A stretch of DNA of 64,000 nucleotides from Alishewanella jeotgali KCTC 22429 (GCF_000245735.1 NZ_AHTH01000005.1:1-64000); one strand, 5' to 3'; counted from the first letter of the stretch, positions 48,292 through 57,854 are shown. Numbers and translations are program-made. Notes: a model not told the origin generated them from the sequence alone.

Positions 48292-48397
48292 TCGGTATTT
48301 TGTTGATTTAACACAAAGGCCAGCCTACCAACTCCGGTTATGTTGACTACACTTAATCTAACAGATTGCGTGCATCAACCTGGTAACCGGAGTCATT

Positions 48398-49330
48398 ATG
48401 TCGATTTATAACAATGTTTTAGTGGTATTAGATCCCACGACTGAACAACAGAAAGCCCTCGACCGCGCCCTGGAGCTAAGCCGCAAACAAGGCGGTAAAC
48501 TGACCGCGTTTTTATCGGTATACGAATTCTCCTATGAGATGACCACCATGCTATCCGGTGACGAACGCGAAGCAATGAAGCAGGCGGTGATTAAAGATCG
48601 CGAAATCTGGGTCAGTGGCTTACTGCAGCAGGCTCAGGCGCAAGGACTGGAGATCAGTATTCAGGTGGTCTGGCACAACAGACCGTTCGAAGCCGTCGTC
48701 AAAGCTGTGCTGGAGCATAACTTTGATCTGGTGATCAAAGGCACCCATGACCACGATGTGCTGAAATCCATGATTTTCACCCCAACTGACTGGCATATTT
48801 TGCGCAAATGCCCCTGCCCGGTGCTGCTGGTAAAAGAGCATGCCTGGCCGGCGCAAGGTAATATTATCGCCGCTGTTAATGCCGGCAGTGAGCAGGAGCA
48901 TCATAAATCCCTGAATAACAGGGTGATTGATAAAGCTAAACAAATGGCTGCCATGCTAAATGCCAGGGTGCATCTGGTGAATGCCTACCCCGGTACTCCG
49001 GTTAATATCGCCATCGAGATCCCGGAATTTAATCCGCAGGAATATAACAGCACCATGCAGCGACATCATAAGGATGCCGTGAAGCAACTGGCAGCCGAAC
49101 ATCAGATCCCGGCAGAGCAATGTCATGTGCTGGAAGGGATGCCGGAAGATGTGATCCCGAAATTGGCACGGCAGCTTGATGCCGAGATGGTATTAATTGG
49201 CACTATCGGCCGTACTGGGTTATCGGCGGCCATTATCGGTAATACCGCTGAGCATGTGATTGACCGTCTGGATTGTGATGTGCTGGCCTTAAAACCGGCC
49301 AATTTTGTCTGTCCGCTGGAGAAATCCTAG
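48398..49330 (+). CDS. uspE: Universal stress protein E (tandem Usp domains)
   Basis: A 310-residue protein with two UspA domains (about 1-150 and 155-305). The second ends in the ATP-loop-like VLIGTIGRTGLSAAIIGNTAEHVI; the first is degenerate (LVIKGTHDHDVLKSMIFTPTDWHILRKCPCPVLLV). fnr-uspE-ttcA order is conserved with Escherichia coli. Upstream, TTGATTTAACACAA at 48303-48316 matches the Fnr consensus at 8 of 10 informative bases, a weak candidate for Fnr control. Confidence 0.95.
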   Translation: MSIYNNVLVVLDPTTEQQKALDRALELSRKQGGKLTAFLSVYEFSYEMTTMLSGDEREAMKQAVIKDREIWVSGLLQQAQAQGLEISIQVVWHNRPFEAVVKAVLEHNFDLVIKGTHDHDVLKSMIFTPTDWHILRKCPCPVLLVKEHAWPAQGNIIAAVNAGSEQEHHKSLNNRVIDKAKQMAAMLNARVHLVNAYPGTPVNIAIEIPEFNPQEYNSTMQRHHKDAVKQLAAEHQIPAEQCHVLEGMPEDVIPKLARQLDAEMVLIGTIGRTGLSAAIIGNTAEHVIDRLDCDVLALKPANFVCPLEKS

Positions 49331-49356
49331 CCTTCCAGCCTCTGCCTCTTTTGAAC

Positions 49357-49391
49357 AGGCGCACCCTTGGGTATAATGTGCGCCTTTTTTC
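49357..49391 (+). terminator. Terminator of uspE overlapping the ttcA promoter
   Basis: AGGCGCAC (49357-49364) and GTGCGCCT (49378-49385) form an 8-bp stem followed by a T run. The loop contains TATAAT (49372-49377), with TTTGAA 16 bases upstream, so the same stretch reads as a sigma-70 promoter for ttcA, whose ATG is about 20 bases after the expected start site. Confidence 0.75.
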
Positions 49392-49404
49392 TGTCTGGTA
49401 GTTA

Positions 49405-50325
49405 ATGATGTCTCACGCGGCACAAGCGAAAGCCCAATATAATCTGAACAAGCTGTATAAACGGCTGCGCCGTAATGTCGGCCAGGCCATTGCTGATTTT
49501 GGCATGATCAGCGAAGGTGACAAGATCATGGTCTGTTTATCCGGCGGCAAAGACTCCTATACGCTGTTAGATATCCTGCTTAATCTGCAGCAATCTGCGC
49601 CGGTGAATTTCAGCATCGTTGCAGTTAACCTGGATCAGAAACAACCCGGCTTCCCGGCGCATGTGTTACCGGAATATTTAAGCAGCATCGGCGTCGATTT
49701 TAAAATTGTTACTGAAGACACCTACTCGATCGTCAAAGAGAAGATCCCGGAAGGTAAAACCACCTGCTCACTGTGCTCACGGCTGCGCCGCGGTATTTTA
49801 TATCGTACGGCAAAGGAGCTGGGCGCGACCAAGATAGCGCTGGGTCATCATCGCGATGATATGCTGGAAACCTTGTTTTTAAATATGTTCTACGGCGGCA
49901 AGATGAAGTCGATGCCGCCCAAGCTGATCAGCGACAATGGTGAACATATCGTGATCCGGCCACTGGCCTACTGCAAAGAAAAAGATATTGAAAAATACTC
50001 AGTGGCGAAAGGCTTCCCCATCATCCCCTGCAACCTCTGTGGCTCACAGGATGGTTTACAGCGGCAGGTGGTAAAAGAAATGCTGCAGGATTGGGATAAG
50101 CGCTTCCCCGGCCGCATTGAAACCATGTTCCAGGCAATGCAAAATATTATTCCTTCGCATCTGGCCGATAACAGTTTGTTCGATTTTAAAGCCATCAGCA
50201 AAGACAGCCCGTTAAACGGCGATGGTGATACTGCCTTTGATAAACCGGCCGTACCATCAGTGCCGGTAGGTTTTGAGCAGGATGATGAAGAGCTGAGCGT
50301 GCATCAGACGGTAGAACTAAGCTAG
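49405..50325 (+). CDS. ttcA: tRNA 2-thiocytidine(32) synthetase TtcA
   Basis: Iron-sulfur PP-loop enzyme that thiolates cytidine 32 of certain tRNAs. The 306-residue protein has the PP-loop [14 protein letters not shown], the first CxxC in [12 protein letters not shown] and the second in IPCNLCGSQ, plus [20 protein letters not shown]. The ribosome site is poor (GGTAGTTA before ATGATG), consistent with a short leader. The acidic C-terminal tail is variable in the family. Together with the tus genes earlier in the window it is a second tRNA thiolation function. Confidence 0.97.
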   Translation: MMSHAAQAKAQYNLNKLYKRLRRNVGQAIADFGMISEGDKIMVCLSGGKDSYTLLDILLNLQQSAPVNFSIVAVNLDQKQPGFPAHVLPEYLSSIGVDFKIVTEDTYSIVKEKIPEGKTTCSLCSRLRRGILYRTAKELGATKIALGHHRDDMLETLFLNMFYGGKMKSMPPKLISDNGEHIVIRPLAYCKEKDIEKYSVAKGFPIIPCNLCGSQDGLQRQVVKEMLQDWDKRFPGRIETMFQAMQNIIPSHLADNSLFDFKAISKDSPLNGDGDTAFDKPAVPSVPVGFEQDDEELSVHQTVELS

Positions 50326-50360
50326 TTTAGCCGCAATCTACCTTAAGTATTTTGCTTTAG

Positions 50361-50388
50361 AAAAGCCTGGTTAAAACCGGGCTTTTTA
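50361..50388. terminator. Bidirectional terminator between ttcA and bax
   Basis: AAAAGCCTGGTT-AA-AACCGGGCTTTTT with one G-T mismatch pair, A and T runs on both sides, lying between convergent genes. Confidence 0.8.
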
Positions 50389-50400
50389 ATTCTAGCTTGC

Positions 50401-51267
50401 TTACTCTTCCAGCAGACGGCGATTAAAACGGATCATGGCAGTGATTTCTTCAATATACTCATGACCGCGTTCAGAATACGCGCTTAAACCGTGCGCCAGG
50501 GCTTCACCACGCAGCGGCTTATTATCAGCGCGGTGCTCAGCCCGGATATGCCGCAGCTTCTCATAAGTATGAAAGGTATTCAGGTTGTAGAAGTAACTAC
50601 GGATACTGGCCGCCGGGCTATCGAAGCGGGCAACTTCATGAAACTGATCTTCGGCACGATTTTGTGGGATCAGGCCACAGCCCTCCCGGAAACACCATTG
50701 CCCAAAGAAATTATAACCCTCGACCGCAAAGCGGCTGGTACCCCAGGCTGATTCATTGGCAGCCTGCATCAACACCAGACTTTCCGGCAGAATATCCACC
50801 CGCTTTAACAGCTCCTGCAACGCCTGGGGATCGGTTTCGGCCACATCCAGTTTAAACTCTTCATACAGGCTGTATAAAAAAGCGTATTCTTCCAGCGAGA
50901 TACGCAGGTTTTTCTGCTTCTTTTCCGCAATATCTAATAGCTGCTCGCGCAACCAGAGTAAACGCTGGTTCTCGCGTTTTACATGTGGCCGCAGGTAATC
51001 AAAAAAGGCCTGTTTTTTGCGGTTAATGTCGCGGATCGCATTAAAGTCCGGTAATGGCTGTTTTGGAATATCTGCTTTCGGATACGCCAGGCGCTGCAGT
51101 AGCTTTTTCTGATCCGCTTCTGATAACGCAGTCAGCCGGCTTGGGATCTGCCATTCTTCCAAGGCTTCCGGCTCTTTAATTGGTTCCAGCTGACTAAAAG
51201 GGCTGGCGATAGCAATAACTACCCAAAGCCAAAACAGTAGCAGAATCAATTTACGAATTAAGAGCAT
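50401..51267 (-). CDS. bax: Bax-like glucosaminidase-domain protein
   Basis: A 288-residue protein with an N-terminal membrane/signal segment (LILLLFWLWVVIAIASPF), a helical region, and a C-terminal glucosaminidase domain (residues about 150-285) with the acid Glu in MQAANESAWGTSRFA, followed by NFFGQWCF and FDSPAASIRSYFYNLNTFHTYEKLR. This matches Escherichia coli Bax and GH73-like peptidoglycan hydrolases; a role in cell wall turnover in the periplasm is likely. AAAGGTGG precedes the ATG. It is divergent from alaA. Confidence 0.88.
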   Translation of the reverse strand: MLLIRKLILLLFWLWVVIAIASPFSQLEPIKEPEALEEWQIPSRLTALSEADQKKLLQRLAYPKADIPKQPLPDFNAIRDINRKKQAFFDYLRPHVKRENQRLLWLREQLLDIAEKKQKNLRISLEEYAFLYSLYEEFKLDVAETDPQALQELLKRVDILPESLVLMQAANESAWGTSRFAVEGYNFFGQWCFREGCGLIPQNRAEDQFHEVARFDSPAASIRSYFYNLNTFHTYEKLRHIRAEHRADNKPLRGEALAHGLSAYSERGHEYIEEITAMIRFNRRLLEE

Positions 51268-51479
51268 TCACCACCTTTAATACTGGATTTGTACAAATAA
51301 CGACCAAAACGGCCGCATATTCTACCGCCAATAAGGCCAGGATTCGATGAAAAAGTTCGAACTGCGCTTTTTTTCTGTTTTATTGCCTGAAAATATTGCA
51401 AATTTTTCTGTACTGAGAAACACTGCCATAGGCAGTTTTAGCTGTCTGGATGGATATTTTACTGAAGCAGGCAAACAAG

Positions 51480-52697
51480 ATGAAAGCGGTAGAACGGTCA
51501 AATAAACTGGATGGGGTCTGTTACGATATTCGTGGCCCGGTGGCACGTGAAGCGAAACGGATGGAAGAAGAAGGCCACCGCATTCTGAAACTGAATATTG
51601 GTAACCCGGCGCCCTTTGGTTTTGAAGCGCCGGATGAAATTCTTAAGCATGTGATCCACAACCTGCCAACGGCACAGGGCTACTCAGACTCACAGGGTAT
51701 CTATCCGGCCCGGGTGGCGGTAGCACAGTACTACCAGCAACGTGGTATTCTCGGTGCCGATGCGGATGATGTCTATATCGGTAATGGCGTCTCGGAGCTG
51801 ATCCTGATGTCGCTGCAGGCACTGTTGAATAATGGTGATGAAGTGCTGGTGCCGATGCCGGATTATCCGCTGTGGACCGCCGCAGTGAATCTGGCTGGTG
51901 GTAAGGCGGTACATTACCTGTGTGATGAGCAACAGGACTGGCTGCCGGCACTGGATGATATCAAAGCGAAAATCAGCAAAAAAACCCGGGCCCTGGTCCT
52001 GATTAACCCGAATAATCCGACCGGCGCTGTCTATAGTGCGGATTTTCTGCGTCAGTTACTGCAGGTCGCACGCGAGCATAAGTTGGTGGTGCTTAGCGAC
52101 GAGATCTACGACAAGGTGCTGTACGATGGCACTGAGCATGTTAGCACTGCCGCGCTGGCCGACGATCTGGTGATGCTGACCTTTGGTGGCTTATCAAAAA
52201 ATTACCGCATCGCCGGTTTTCGCATTGGCTGGTTATTTATTTCCGGCGCCAAGCAGGCGGCACGCCAATATATCGAAGGCTTGAATATTCTGGCCTCGAT
52301 GCGGCTTTGTGCCAACGTGCCCTGCCAGCATGCAGTACAAACCGCGCTGGGTGGCTATCAGAGTATTAATGAGCTGGTGGTACCGGGTGGGCGGTTATAT
52401 GATCAGATGGATCTGGCGCACAAACTGGTGACCGAGATTGATGGCATCAGCTGTATGCGCCCCAAGGGAGCGATGTATCTGTTTCCGAAGATCGATCTTA
52501 AAAAATACCGGATTCAGGACGACGAGCTGTTTGTGCTGGATTTTCTGCGCCAGCACAAGGTATTACTGGTGCATGGCCGGGCTTTTAACTGGCCAGAGCC
52601 GGATCATTTCCGTATTGTCACGCTACCGCACAAAGAACAACTGACGCAGGCGATTAGCCGCCTGGGCCAGTTCTTACAAAGCTACAGTCAATATTAA
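51480..52697 (+). CDS. alaA: Alanine transaminase AlaA
   Basis: PLP enzyme making alanine from pyruvate and glutamate. The 405-residue protein starts MKAVERSNKLDGVCYDIRGP, in register with Escherichia coli AlaA; an in-frame ATG ten codons upstream gives a non-conserved extension. Class I aminotransferase features: LNIGNPAPFGF, INPNNPTGAVYS, DEIYDKVLYDG and the PLP lysine in GGLSKNYRIAGFRIGW. A small hairpin ACTGCC-ATA-GGCAGT followed by TTTTA lies at 51422-51440 in the leader. With ald it gives the window two routes of alanine metabolism. Confidence 0.96.
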   Translation: MKAVERSNKLDGVCYDIRGPVAREAKRMEEEGHRILKLNIGNPAPFGFEAPDEILKHVIHNLPTAQGYSDSQGIYPARVAVAQYYQQRGILGADADDVYIGNGVSELILMSLQALLNNGDEVLVPMPDYPLWTAAVNLAGGKAVHYLCDEQQDWLPALDDIKAKISKKTRALVLINPNNPTGAVYSADFLRQLLQVAREHKLVVLSDEIYDKVLYDGTEHVSTAALADDLVMLTFGGLSKNYRIAGFRIGWLFISGAKQAARQYIEGLNILASMRLCANVPCQHAVQTALGGYQSINELVVPGGRLYDQMDLAHKLVTEIDGISCMRPKGAMYLFPKIDLKKYRIQDDELFVLDFLRQHKVLLVHGRAFNWPEPDHFRIVTLPHKEQLTQAISRLGQFLQSYSQY

Positions 52698-52750
52698 GCT
52701 GCAGATGGCTGCGGCCTGACAACAGGCCGCAGCGGCTCTTAACCTGGCGC

Positions 52751-53311
52751 TTAGTTCAGCTTACGGTCGACCCAGAATTTAGTTCCTTTGATGGTAGCCT
52801 GTAACGCCAGGCCTGCTTCAGTAAACTGATAGATAGTCACCTCATCAACACTGGCTTCAGCCCCGACGGCAGCGCCTTTGTCACCGGCTTTGGCGGCGGC
52901 GTCCGCCTGAGCACCAAAGGCCCAGCCCTGTTCAATAAAACGGTTCATCGCCTGCTCAGTGTGAAACACCATCACTAAGCGAAAGTCTTTCACACCGGCG
53001 CCCAAGCCGACACCGACCTCGCCCATGCGCATATAGGTATCGGCGCCGCTACGGTTGTTACGCACCACGCCATAACCACCACCAAAGCTGGCCAGCAGCA
53101 GATTGACATTGGCATTGCTAAATACCGCATAGCCCGGTGCGCTGGCGACTTCAGGCCGGGCACTGGTTTTCTCGCGATACAACTCAGTTAGCACCTGCTG
53201 CCGCATCTCATTAATAGCAGTGCGCTGCTCAGCCGGGGTAGCATTTAAACCGGCGGCGCAGCCTTGTAGCATAAATAAGAGTACCGTCAGCAAAGCTGTT
53301 TTTATCCACAT
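52751..53311 (-). CDS. SYLF/YSC84-domain lipoprotein
   Basis: A 186-residue lipoprotein with signal MWIKTALLTVLLFMLQGC (lipobox LQGC). The mature region is a YSC84/SYLF lipid-binding domain: APGYAVFSNANVNLLLASFGGGYGVVRNN, MRMGEVGVGLGAGVKDFRLVMVFHT, GAQADAAAKAGDKGAAVGAEASV and a C-terminal GTKFWVDRKLN. The family is widespread in proteobacteria and its cell function is not settled. It faces alaA and is divergent from the AGCS symporter. Confidence 0.88.
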   Translation of the reverse strand: MWIKTALLTVLLFMLQGCAAGLNATPAEQRTAINEMRQQVLTELYREKTSARPEVASAPGYAVFSNANVNLLLASFGGGYGVVRNNRSGADTYMRMGEVGVGLGAGVKDFRLVMVFHTEQAMNRFIEQGWAFGAQADAAAKAGDKGAAVGAEASVDEVTIYQFTEAGLALQATIKGTKFWVDRKLN

Positions 53312-53478
53312 AGTCCCTCTCCTATTTCGCGGTCTGACAGACCTTAACGCAATAAAGCTTAGCTCAACTATCTGAATCCGCGGTTAATCGCATTCAGGGT
53401 ACTGTCAGTGCCTGCTGTATTGTCAGCGCCACAGTTAGCAGGTATGCTCCGACAGTCAATAGCCATCCGGATAGCAAT

Positions 53479-54897
53479 ATGTCTGCGGAGTTCTCGTTCC
53501 AGGCCAGCTTTGAAGCCTTTACCAATCAGCTGGCCGCTGTAGTGTTTTATGCCTTTTCCTTTAATGGGGTACCAATCCCGCTGGTGATGATCTGGCTGAT
53601 CAGTGGCGCCCTGATTTTTACCTTTTATCTCGGGTTTATTAATATCCGCGGCTTTGGCTACGCTATCCGGCGCTTATTTGCCAAGCCGGAAGCCGGCAGC
53701 AGCGGCGAGATTTCGCCCTATAAAGCCCTGACCACAGCCTTATCCGGTACCGTTGGTACCGGTAATATTGCCGGGGTGGCAGTAGCCATTAGTTTGGGTG
53801 GTCCCGGCGCGACCTTCTGGATGATTATGGCCGGCCTGCTTGGCATGTCGACCAAATTTGTGGAATGTACGCTGGCGGTGAAGTACCGCCAGCTTAATGC
53901 GGATGGCAGCGTCTCCGGCGGGCCGATGTACTATATTAAGGCGGCGCTGGATAAATATCAGTTACCCTGGCTTGGCAGCGCGCTGGCAGTATTCTTCTCC
54001 ATTGCCGTGATCTTTGGCTCAGCTGGCTTTGTGCACGTGAATCAGGGCTTTGTGCAGGTACAAAGCGTCACTGGCTTTGATAATGCCTGGTTGTTTGGCG
54101 CGATCTACGCTGCGTTGATTGGCGCTGTGATTATCGGCGGCATTAAAAGTATCGCCAATGTCACCAGCAAGCTGGTGCCGCTAATGTGCGCCATCTACCT
54201 GCTGGCAGCGCTGATCGTGATTGGCAGCCATCTCTCTGCGGTACCGGCTGCACTTTGGCTGATTGTCCAAAGCGCCTTTGCTCCCGACGCCGCCTACGGT
54301 GGTTTTATTGGTGTGTTAATTCAGGGTTTTCGCCGTGCCGCTTACTCCAATGAAGCCGGCATCGGCTCGTCACCGATCGCCCATGCCGCCGCGAAAACCA
54401 AGGATCCAGTATCCCAGGGTTTTGTTGGCCTGCTAGAGCCCTTTATTGATACGGTGGTGATCTGCACTATTACTGCACTGGTGATTATTCTGACCGGTGC
54501 CTATCAGATGCAGGGGCTGGACGGCGTGCAAATTACCTCCAGTGCTTTTGCCTCGGTATTCGATTGGTTCCCACTGGTCTTGATGGTGGCCTTGCTGCTG
54601 TTTGGCTTTTCGACGGTACTCAGCTGGTCTTACTATGGCCTGACCGGCTGGCGTTATATCGTCGGCACCCACCCCCGACTCACTACGCTATACAAACTGC
54701 TGTTCTGTGGCATGGTATCGATGGGAGCGGTGCCGAGCATTATGGCGGTGTTTGATTTTATCGATTCGATGATTTTTTTGATGGCAGTGCCGAATATCCT
54801 GGCGCTGTACTTATTATTGCCGGAAGTAAAACGCGATCTGCAGCATTACTGGCAGCAAAAAATCACGGCGCGAGCCACAGCCGGTAAACAGGCTTAG
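53479..54897 (+). CDS. Alanine/glycine:cation symporter (AGCS family)
   Basis: A 472-residue inner-membrane transporter with about 11 helices and family signatures ALTTALSGTVGTGNIAGVAVAISLGGPGATFWM, STKFVECTLAVKYR, RRAAYSNEAGIGSSPIAHAAAKT and FSTVLSWSYYG. It takes up D- or L-alanine and glycine with sodium or protons. No obvious operon partner, but alaA and ald in the same window make an alanine-related role plausible. Confidence 0.93.
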   Translation: MSAEFSFQASFEAFTNQLAAVVFYAFSFNGVPIPLVMIWLISGALIFTFYLGFINIRGFGYAIRRLFAKPEAGSSGEISPYKALTTALSGTVGTGNIAGVAVAISLGGPGATFWMIMAGLLGMSTKFVECTLAVKYRQLNADGSVSGGPMYYIKAALDKYQLPWLGSALAVFFSIAVIFGSAGFVHVNQGFVQVQSVTGFDNAWLFGAIYAALIGAVIIGGIKSIANVTSKLVPLMCAIYLLAALIVIGSHLSAVPAALWLIVQSAFAPDAAYGGFIGVLIQGFRRAAYSNEAGIGSSPIAHAAAKTKDPVSQGFVGLLEPFIDTVVICTITALVIILTGAYQMQGLDGVQITSSAFASVFDWFPLVLMVALLLFGFSTVLSWSYYGLTGWRYIVGTHPRLTTLYKLLFCGMVSMGAVPSIMAVFDFIDSMIFLMAVPNILALYLLLPEVKRDLQHYWQQKITARATAGKQA

Positions 54898-54978
54898 CCC
54901 AAGGCAATCGCTAAGCCGCCGCATAAAGCGGATGGCTTAGCGTTGTCCTAGGGGATCCTGGCGTGATGCGATGCCAAA

Positions 54979-55311
54979 TCAGGCGGCGTGGCCGGCAGCA
55001 ACAGCTTTCAGCCCTTTGCTGCTGGTATCATCCTGCTTTGCTGTGGTCTGCTCCTCGCTGTCCTGCTTGCCGGCTTTGGCCGCTTTTTTAACGCCCAGCG
55101 CCACCAGCAAGGGCTCTTTTTGCTGCGCCAGATACAGTGCCAGCGCCTCTGCCTGAGCTTCATCTGTCAGCTGATTAGACGCAGACAACAACACCTGTAG
55201 CGCATCAGCCGTATCAAGCATTTTATCGTAGGCATCGGCTTCCGCTTTACTGGTAAAGGTCATTTTTTCTACTCCACTGCGTTCCACGACATATTTGGTG
55301 ATCACTGCCAT
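54979..55311 (-). CDS. yebG: DNA-damage-inducible protein YebG
   Basis: A 110-residue SOS-regulated protein: MAVITKYVVERSGVEKMTFTSKAEADAYDKMLDTAD matches the YebG N-terminal domain, and the charged tail ends GHAA like SHAA in Escherichia coli. GAGGAG lies about 7 bases before the ATG and a perfect LexA box lies 42 bases upstream. Its biochemical role is not known in the family. Confidence 0.94.
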   Translation of the reverse strand: MAVITKYVVERSGVEKMTFTSKAEADAYDKMLDTADALQVLLSASNQLTDEAQAEALALYLAQQKEPLLVALGVKKAAKAGKQDSEEQTTAKQDDTSSKGLKAVAAGHAA

Positions 55312-55352
55312 TTTTTGACTCCTCAGTACGCTGACTGCGTTATTATCCGAAA

Positions 55353-55368
55353 CTGTTTATTTATACAG
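55353..55368. promoter_or_regulatory. LexA (SOS) box
   Basis: CTGTTTATTTATACAG has the full CTGT-N8-ACAG core with an AT-rich centre. It is 42 bases upstream of yebG and 145 upstream of the divergent dgt gene; yebG is the known SOS member. Confidence 0.9.
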
Positions 55369-55512
55369 TGTAAATTTAAGGAAGTCTAGAGCACCATTTA
55401 GTTTAAAAAACCGACACCAGCGAAGTTTAAACTAGATAATGCTTTAGCATCGCTTCTGGATCGCATTTACTTTATGATAAGTTACTGAATCGTTATTAAT
55501 TGGTGGACTAGG

Positions 55513-56793
55513 ATGACGGAAAAATGGCAAGCCCGGCGCTCTGATGCGCCGGATAACAGACCCAGAGATCACCGTACGCCCTGGCAGCGCGACCGGGCCA
55601 GAGTATTGCACTCGGCAGCATTTCGCCGTCTGCAGTCGAAAACCCAAATCCTCGGCATCGGTCAGAACGATTTTTACCGCACCCGCCTGACTCACTCGCT
55701 GGAAGCCGCGCAAATAGGCACTGGCCTGGTTAACCAACTAAGATTAAATTGTCCACCAGCGCTGCAAGGCTTATTACCCGATGATAGCCTGATGGAAGCA
55801 CTCTGTCTGGCGCATGATTTGGGGCATCCGCCCTTTGGTCATGGCGGTGAAACCGCACTGAACTTTAAAATGTTAGCCTATGGTGGCTTTGAGGGTAATG
55901 GCCAAACGTTAAGGATCGTTGCCAAGCTTGAACCCTATACCGAGTTTCATGGTATGGACCTTACCCGCCGCACCCTGCTTGGCTTGCTGAAGTACCCGGT
56001 ATTACAACCCGAAATCCCACTGCTGCCCAGCGTCGATAATCCACTTAGTCTGGCCGATTGGAAACCTGCTAAGGCCATTTTCGCCGCCGACAGTGATATT
56101 CTGGACTGGGTGCTGGCGCCGCTCAGTGCAGCCGATCGGCAAAGCTTTCAGCAGGTACAACAGCTGACACAGTCGCCGTGGCAAAAGTCCTGCCACAAGT
56201 CTCTGGATGCCTCCATTATGGAACTGGCCGACGATATCGCTTATGGCGTGCATGATCTGGAAGATGCGATAGTGCTTGGCAACCTGCGCTATCAACAATG
56301 GCAGGATTTTACTGCCGCACCTTTTGCCCAGTTGGATCAAGCATATCAGCGACAGCTGGCCGAACTGGCCACTAAGTTATTTAGTCCCAAACATCATTTA
56401 CGCAAAGATGCCATTGGCTCACTGGTTAATCAGTTAATTACCTCGGTTAGCCTCTATCAAAGCCTGCCGTCTTGCCAAGAACCGCTGATCCGCTACAATG
56501 CCCGGCTGGCAGATGCTGAGCAGCATATGTTACAGACCCTGAAAAATCTGGTTTACCGCTGCGTGATCCAGCTGCCGGAGATCCAGCAGTCGCGTTTTCG
56601 CTGTCAGAATATGCTGTTAAAGTTGTTCGATGCCTTTAGCTCAGATCCACAGCGCTTGTTACCGCTAAATACCCAGGCCCGCTGGCAGGCTGCGGTTGAT
56701 AACACTGCCAAACAGCGGGTTATTTGCGATTATCTTTCCGGAATGACTGACGATTACGCCGAACGGATGCATCAGACATTGTTTGGAAACTAG
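55513..56793 (+). CDS. dgt: dGTPase-family HD phosphohydrolase
   Basis: A 426-residue deoxyguanosinetriphosphate triphosphohydrolase-like protein. The metal-binding HD motif is visible: RTRLTHSLEAAQIGTGL, HDLGHPPFGHGGETALN, and a distal Asp in MELADDIAYGVHDLED. RDRARVLHSAAFRRLQSKTQI is the usual N-terminal signature. The family hydrolyses dNTPs to deoxynucleosides; some members limit phage by depleting dNTPs. A patatin-like gene follows after 20 bases and is probably co-transcribed. Confidence 0.92.
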   Translation: MTEKWQARRSDAPDNRPRDHRTPWQRDRARVLHSAAFRRLQSKTQILGIGQNDFYRTRLTHSLEAAQIGTGLVNQLRLNCPPALQGLLPDDSLMEALCLAHDLGHPPFGHGGETALNFKMLAYGGFEGNGQTLRIVAKLEPYTEFHGMDLTRRTLLGLLKYPVLQPEIPLLPSVDNPLSLADWKPAKAIFAADSDILDWVLAPLSAADRQSFQQVQQLTQSPWQKSCHKSLDASIMELADDIAYGVHDLEDAIVLGNLRYQQWQDFTAAPFAQLDQAYQRQLAELATKLFSPKHHLRKDAIGSLVNQLITSVSLYQSLPSCQEPLIRYNARLADAEQHMLQTLKNLVYRCVIQLPEIQQSRFRCQNMLLKLFDAFSSDPQRLLPLNTQARWQAAVDNTAKQRVICDYLSGMTDDYAERMHQTLFGN

Positions 56794-56813
56794 CAGTCAG
56801 AAGAGGAGTGACA

Positions 56814-57854
56814 GTGCAGTCACCACTACGCGTATTAGCCGGTGCTACCGCCTGGCGCCATATCCAGCAGGCTGGCCTGAAGGCGGATGATATTGAGGTG
56901 ATGGTCGGCGCCAGCGGCGGTCCGAAATGGTTTTGCCTCTATGGTTTAGATCAGTATCTGTTATCTGAGTTTTTTGCCGGCCGTCAGAAACCATTACATT
57001 TATTAGGCAGCTCCGCCGGAGCCTGGCGTTTTAGCTGCTATGCCCAGCAGGATGCCGTCGCCGCATCAGCCCGTTTCGCCAAAGCCTATTCGGAGATCTG
57101 CTACCCGAAAGGTGCCGATCTGAAGCTGATTACCCGGATCTCGCATGCCATTATCGACCAGGTCCTGCCAACAGCCAACCATTGTCGCGAAGTGCTGGAT
57201 AATCCGGTGATGAAGCTACATCTGATTGTTGATCGGGCGAAAGGTCTGACCCGCACCCGCAACAGCCTGTTACAGGGTGCAGCGCTCGGCCTGACCGCTA
57301 CTGCCAACCTGCTGAACCGCTCCTTACTGCAATTTTTTTATCAGCGGGTACATTTTTATGCGCCCGGAGCCTGCGCCTCTCTGATGCACAGTGCGGAACT
57401 GCCGACCGAACATGTCGCCCTAAACGATGACAATCTGAAAGCGGCGATTCTTGCCAGTGGCTCCATCCCGATGGTACTGGAACCGATTGAGAATATTAGC
57501 CACGCCAAACCGGGCCGCTATTTTGACGGCGGCATTACCGACTATCATTTTAATCAGTCCTTTACTGAACAGGGACTGGTGCTCTACCCACATTTTTACC
57601 CCAGCCTGACGCCGGGCTGGTTTGATAAAGCCCTGCCCTGGCGCCGGGTGAAGCCGGCGCTGCTGCATAATGTGGTGATCCTCTGCCCCAGTGACGCCTG
57701 GGTGCGCAGCCTGCCCTATGCCAAGATACCGGATCGCAAAGACTTTAAACTGCCCGATGCTGAGCGTATCGCCTATTGGCAGGAAGTCCTGCAGCGCTCA
57801 CATGAGCTGGCCGCCGCCTTTGCCAGCGGCGATTATCAACTCGAGTTACTGTAG
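56814..57854 (+). CDS. Patatin-like phospholipase-family protein
   Basis: A 346-residue predicted lipid acyl hydrolase. The oxyanion loop is GASGGPKW (about residues 32-39), nucleophile Ser67 in GSSAGAW, and the catalytic Asp in YFDGGITDYH, so the Ser-Asp dyad is complete. The start is a GTG at 56814, 5 bases after AGGAG; another GTG at 56808 overlaps that site. No signal peptide is seen, so a cytoplasmic enzyme is likely. It follows dgt closely and overlaps the convergent btuF by 9 bases. Substrate unknown. Confidence 0.85.
   Translation: MQSPLRVLAGATAWRHIQQAGLKADDIEVMVGASGGPKWFCLYGLDQYLLSEFFAGRQKPLHLLGSSAGAWRFSCYAQQDAVAASARFAKAYSEICYPKGADLKLITRISHAIIDQVLPTANHCREVLDNPVMKLHLIVDRAKGLTRTRNSLLQGAALGLTATANLLNRSLLQFFYQRVHFYAPGACASLMHSAELPTEHVALNDDNLKAAILASGSIPMVLEPIENISHAKPGRYFDGGITDYHFNQSFTEQGLVLYPHFYPSLTPGWFDKALPWRRVKPALLHNVVILCPSDAWVRSLPYAKIPDRKDFKLPDAERIAYWQEVLQRSHELAAAFASGDYQLELL

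Noticed and set aside
48303-48316. TTGATTTAACACAA as an Fnr site for uspE
   Set aside because: Matches only 8 of 10 consensus bases, one half-site is poor and no promoter could be placed relative to it; kept only as a remark.
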